Shown here: positions 62,686 to 64,000 of the stretch, in pieces
Numbering within the stretch: the first letter of the stretch is position 1
Layout of the letters: every line of letters starts with the position of its first letter
NCBI RefSeq assembly: GCF_047496725.1
Contig: NC_132976.1
Span: forward strand, 4,680,001-4,744,000
Direction: 5' to 3'
From: Anoplolepis gracilipes
Lineage: Eukaryota; Arthropoda; Insecta; Hymenoptera; Formicidae
DNA: 64,000 nt
Program-made: the position numbers and the translations under genes
The notes under the pieces: generated by a model
Database searches by the model: none
What the model was told of the DNA's origin: nothing
The model's input: the letters and a program-made list of their open reading frames with translations, nothing else

Positions 62686-64000
62686 CCATTCGCTTCGTCG
62701 AATCAATTTTTAAACTGATCGCTTTTTACGCTCGCAGGATTTACATTCCGCGATTGATATAATAGGATAAAATGAGAGAAATAGTACAAATTGGAATTCT
62801 TTTTTTTTTTTATCACGAGGGAAAAAATACGAGGAAGGGAAAATAGATAAAGACGAGCAAGGTTCTTCATGGTGCTCTCGAGATGAAACGATAAATCTTG
62901 CAAAGCCCGTAGGATCCGTTCCTCCTTCTGAGATTAACCGCTTCTTATAAGGTCCGATCGAAGCCATTCATCAAGCGTCTTTCTTGATATCTCTTTCCCT
63001 GATTTCTCTTCGCCGCTTGTTAAAGTCTAATCATAATACGGATCCACTGATTCTCTCCTTTTTTTAACTAACTACGAACTTCGCGCGATCTATGATCGCT
63101 GATAATCAATCGGATTTTTTTTACCGAACAAGACTACTGCGTTTAAATATTGAACGAGAAAAAATAATTTGGATTATTTGATTTATTGAATATGTAATTT
63201 ATTTATTTAGAAATATCATTCTGTAGAAATTTAGGTTTTTTTTCTTGCTCTACATCACATACAAAAAGTATTCTAGGTCTATTATATAATTTTAAGGTCA
63301 GAATTTTCAAACAAATTTGTTTCTTCCTTCGAGACAGTTTCCGGAAAAACAAGCATCTTTTGTATTTTTGATGTTAAATATTTTAATAATTAAAATAAAA
63401 TTCGTTTTAATTCAAATGAGTGATTCCGAAATTATTGTATTATCGTTTAAACTTTAAGGAAAAAATTGAATTTGATCGAATAATCTTATTTTATTAAAAG
63501 ACTGAATTTATAAAGTTTTGTACAACGTAATTAAAACAAAAGTAAAAAATTTCTCTGTTTTTCTGCCAACTCTCTAAGTATAATTAACGTTGGAAACGGT
63601 GCGAGAGTTTGCGATCAATGGTCTACGGGAAAAAACGTCGACGTAAAAATCTTACACAAGCGTTCGAGGAAAGCCTCTTACACGCTTATCCGCTCGTCGG
63701 AATCATTTTTCACGCCATTATTTCATATTGGATCGTCGTAGTGAGATCCGGTCCGACAACTATTGCGAGACTAGTCATACAGCGAACTCATTACCGGTTG
63801 GCGAAAAGATACACGAAACGCGATCGATCGTACTGTACGCGCATGTTGGCATATCGATCGTCGCGTGGTAACCCACTTAAGATGATGCAGTGTTCATGTG
63901 GAATTTAAATTGGCCGATATCCTCCGACACGCTTTCCTGGCAGCACTTAATCCATCAAATACGTTGATAGAAGGTTTAATGCGTAAGATTTCTTTACGTA
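24386..64000 (+). CDS. fng: Fringe, O-fucosylpeptide beta-1,3-N-acetylglucosaminyltransferase (5' five coding exons; continues off right edge)
   Basis: Exons 24386-24493, 25515-25757, 33017-33065, 37157-37259 and 60492-60651 join in phase to 221 codons. Residues 12-29 form a single membrane anchor (LALVIATAYATILLY), as expected for a type II Golgi enzyme. A variable stem follows, then the Fringe core: DVFISVKTTK, TWFQFAKNQTWFFTD, CCKMSVE and WFCHFDDDNYV, with the metal-binding DDD at 174-176, then DWYLGKPSIPAPLEI. These match Drosophila Fringe closely. Family knowledge: Fringe adds GlcNAc to O-fucose on Notch EGF repeats, favouring Delta over Serrate signalling at dorsal-ventral boundaries. 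The C-terminal catalytic exons (expected to start FWFATGGAG...) are not between 60652 and 64000. Introns are up to 23.2 kb, with many CpG-rich islands that may be enhancers. Confidence 0.95.
24494..25514 (+). other. fringe intron 1, containing a degraded repeat copy
   Basis: AT-rich intron. More than half of it is the old repeat copy at 24845-25373. I see nothing else in it. Confidence 0.7.
24845..25373 (+). mobile_element. Degraded copy of the CAGGGTG-terminal non-autonomous element
   Basis: It starts GGGGTGTCTGTTCCTTGGAA and ends near AATAGACCTTG, with internal landmarks (GGAATTTTATTGGGA, GTATATTTGCAAATCTAG, TGAAACTTAA, GAACTTTGAACAAAAATG) shared in order with the elements at 33690-34706 and 56832-57388. 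No clear target-site duplication remains. Confidence 0.7.
25515..25757 (+). CDS. fng: fringe coding exon 2 (stem and start of catalytic core)
   Basis: Eighty-one codons, phase 0 at both ends, acceptor attacag and donor CAG|gtgagt. The first half is the variable lumenal stem (Val/Ala/Thr-rich). The second half opens the conserved core with LNDVFISVKTTK and TWFQFAKNQ. An N-glycosylation sequon (NQT) spans the junction with exon 3. Confidence 0.93.
27449..27838. mobile_element. Foldback or MITE-like element with ~120-bp inverted arms
   Basis: The left arm (about 27449-27575) and right arm (about 27716-27838) are diverged reverse complements. Shared blocks include ATAATCTTAAGTTAAG, CTTTTATTCAATTCTC and AAATTTT-rich ends. 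The central 140 bp is unique and carries no coding frame. No target-site duplication is obvious. Confidence 0.65.
31306..31361. repeat. 14-bp inverted repeat
   Basis: ATATCAGCAAATTT at 31306-31319 pairs exactly with AAATTTGCTGATAT at 31348-31361, with a 28-nt loop, shortly before the large palindrome. Confidence 0.8.
31418..31533. repeat. Perfect 116-bp palindrome (58-bp arms, no spacer)
   Basis: Every base from 31418 (AGCAGAATAATT) to the centre CACCA|TGGTG at 31475/31476 is mirrored to 31533. I checked the arms in 10-base blocks and found no mismatch. Symmetry fails at 31417/31534. There is no coding frame, terminal transposon motif or clear target-site duplication. Confidence 0.95.
33017..33065 (+). 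CDS. fng: fringe coding exon 3
   Basis: A 49-bp exon, acceptor tttacag and donor CTC|gtgagt, encoding TWFFTDRDDQYFQNQT plus one base. TWFFTD is an invariant Fringe motif. A second NQT sequon is at residues 131-133. Confidence 0.93.
33690..34706 (+). mobile_element. CAGGGTGTCTAC-terminal non-autonomous DNA element with 6-bp target-site duplication
   Basis: The termini CAGGGTGTCTACTTC (left) and GAGTAGAGACCCTG (right) are imperfect inverted repeats. The element is flanked by AAAAGA at 33684-33689 and again at 34707-34712, a 6-bp duplication. The sub-terminal DNA is full of TGGAA and GGGAATTTT motifs. No transposase frame is present. A small TA-flanked MITE (34151-34295) is nested inside. Confidence 0.8.
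34151..34295. mobile_element. Nested 145-bp Tc1/mariner-type MITE
   Basis: Ends CAGAAAGGGTCATTAATGCC and, reverse-complemented, CAAAAGGGTCATTAATATC, extending through (t)ACAAAT: about 28 bp of inverted repeat with few mismatches. TA dinucleotides flank both sides (34149-34150, 34296-34297). It has no coding capacity. Confidence 0.75.
37157..37259 (+). CDS. fng: fringe coding exon 4
   Basis: A 103-bp exon, acceptor ctttcag and donor AA|gtgagt, encoding (H)GHMINTKCSSSHNRRALCC then KMSVEFDRFLDSGRK. The Cys pattern and CCKMS motif are diagnostic of Fringe. Confidence 0.93.
38148..38217. repeat. (AC)n(TA)n compound microsatellite
   Basis: A short AC run followed by about 57 bp of uninterrupted TA repeats. 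Confidence 0.95.
39488..39737. mobile_element. 250-bp Tc1/mariner-type MITE
   Basis: Left end CAGTACCGGCCAAACATATA; the right end is its reverse complement with one mismatch over the first ~29 bp (continuing TCACCTTTA). TA flanks both ends (39486-39487, 39738-39739). CAGT..CGGCCAAA termini are typical of Tc1-like elements. No transposase frame. Confidence 0.85.
44574..44596. repeat. (CA)n microsatellite
   Basis: Eleven CA units inside a CpG-richer island. Confidence 0.9.
46902..46921. repeat. Poly(A) tract
   Basis: Twenty consecutive A. No retroposon body is recognisable upstream. Confidence 0.9.
49002..49406. mobile_element. 405-bp CAGGGTG-terminal element with 6-bp target-site duplication
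   Basis: It starts CAGGGTGTACACTCCCGGGA and ends GAGTATGCACCCTG, an inverted repeat of about 14 bp. It is flanked by TATAAA at 48996-49001 and 49407-49412. The left flank is inside a (TA)n run, so part of that match could be chance. Internal CCTGGAAAACCTGG and TGGACAAAAATACCTGGAA motifs tie it to the 33690-34706 family. Confidence 0.8.
51617..51640. repeat. Poly(T) tract
   Basis: About 24 consecutive T. No associated element is recognised. Confidence 0.85.
53810..54086. mobile_element. 277-bp element with ~70-bp terminal inverted repeats
   Basis: The left arm begins AAATTAGAAAACTGAGATTA and continues through CGTGCGTCGATTTC. The right arm, read on the minus strand, begins AAATTAGAAAACTGAGCGAT and carries the same blocks. 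Divergence between the arms is modest. The centre contains GTGCCCTGTGCAC. There is no coding frame and no clear target-site duplication. Confidence 0.75.
55727..55959 (+). repeat. Partial copy of the 56832-57388 repeat
   Basis: About 230 bp starting ATTATCTATGATGATAATTT matches 56965-57178 in the same orientation, with point changes and an insertion. Repeats of AAATCTGTTTTATCTTTT lie near its two sides (55690 and 55958). Confidence 0.7.
56832..57388 (+). mobile_element. Degraded copy of the CAGGGTG-terminal element family
   Basis: It opens TAGGATGTATC and closes GAGTAGATATCTTG, decayed versions of the family termini. The internal order (AAAACCTGGGTTTTCGGGGA, GTACATTTGCAAATATA, CTTGAAACTTAAGTGGTTCT, TTGGAATTTTGAACCAAAAT) matches the other copies. 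No target-site duplication survives. Confidence 0.7.
60492..60651 (+). CDS. fng: fringe coding exon 5 (DDD metal-binding motif)
   Basis: A 160-bp exon, acceptor tgtttcag and donor CCG|gtgagt, encoding (K)WFCHFDDDNYVNVPRLLKL and, after LDNYNPRE, DWYLGKPSIPAPLEI and PEPQKRP. The Asp triad at 174-176 is the Mn2+/UDP-GlcNAc-binding DxD-type motif of the family. It ends in phase 0; the next exon is off the window. Confidence 0.96.
60652..64000 (+). other. fringe intron 5 (partial), right edge
   Basis: No FWFATGGAG-type exon occurs, so the intron runs past the window. CpG-richer islands lie at about 61060-61300, 61420-61960, 62270-62600 and 63590-63900, and a poly(T) tract at 62655-62683. Open frames here look like by-products of composition. 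Confidence 0.65.
62655..62683. repeat. Poly(T) tract
   Basis: About 29 consecutive T followed by AG. It resembles an acceptor, but the following frame does not match Fringe. Confidence 0.9.

Noticed and set aside
62655..62720. Poly(T)-AG as acceptor of the next fringe exon
   Set aside because: The following sequence hits a stop within about ten codons and does not encode the expected FWFATGGAG motif.

Overview
This is a eukaryotic (insect) chromosome window. The genes carry spliced GT-AG introns, the intergenic DNA is very AT-rich with (TA)n arrays, and CpG-rich islands sit at promoters. The proteins have clear insect or animal counterparts: fringe, l(3)mbt and a PCMTD-type methyltransferase. 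The mosaic of AT-rich DNA and CpG-rich islands fits a hymenopteran, possibly an ant, but the species is an inference. There are no CRISPR arrays, operons or recognisable rRNA or tRNA genes.

Layout, left to right. (1) 352-2776, minus strand: the 5' part of a secreted CUB plus EGF-like protein that continues off the left edge, with a predicted non-coding first exon and CpG-rich promoter at 3781-4380. (2) 5190-7144, minus strand: a four-exon PCMTD1/2-type gene (isoaspartyl O-methyltransferase fold with a C-terminal conserved box), 562 residues with a long acidic Ser/Thr-rich linker. (3) 7860-13700: promoter-like CpG-rich segments and an AT-rich spacer with (TA)n and (GA)n arrays. (4) 14351-20585, plus strand: a complete 15-exon lethal(3)malignant brain tumor gene (FCS zinc finger, three MBT repeats, C2HC zinc finger, SAM), 1240 residues, including a GC-AG intron. 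(5) 20586-23380: an intergenic region with two orphan exon-like islands and a hairpin. (6) 24386 to beyond 64000, plus strand: fringe, the O-fucose-specific beta-1,3-N-acetylglucosaminyltransferase of Notch signalling. Five coding exons are visible (24386-24493, 25515-25757, 33017-33065, 37157-37259, 60492-60651); the remaining catalytic exons lie past the right edge.

About 40 kb of the window is fringe intron. It holds many CpG-rich islands that look like cis-regulatory or conserved non-coding DNA, and a set of non-autonomous transposons. One family has CAGGGTG termini and, in its two best copies, 6-bp target-site duplications. Two TA-flanked Tc1/mariner-type MITEs and two long-inverted-repeat elements are also present. 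The most striking non-genic object is a perfect 116-bp palindrome at 31418-31533 with no spacer.

The genes are independent transcription units, not a pathway cluster. Fringe glycosylates Notch EGF repeats in the Golgi, L(3)mbt is a chromatin repressor, PCMTD is a presumed protein-repair or ubiquitin-ligase adaptor, and the CUB/EGF protein is presumably extracellular. I found no convincing new biological system. The best leads are the palindrome, the repeat family with 6-bp duplications, and the two orphan exons.
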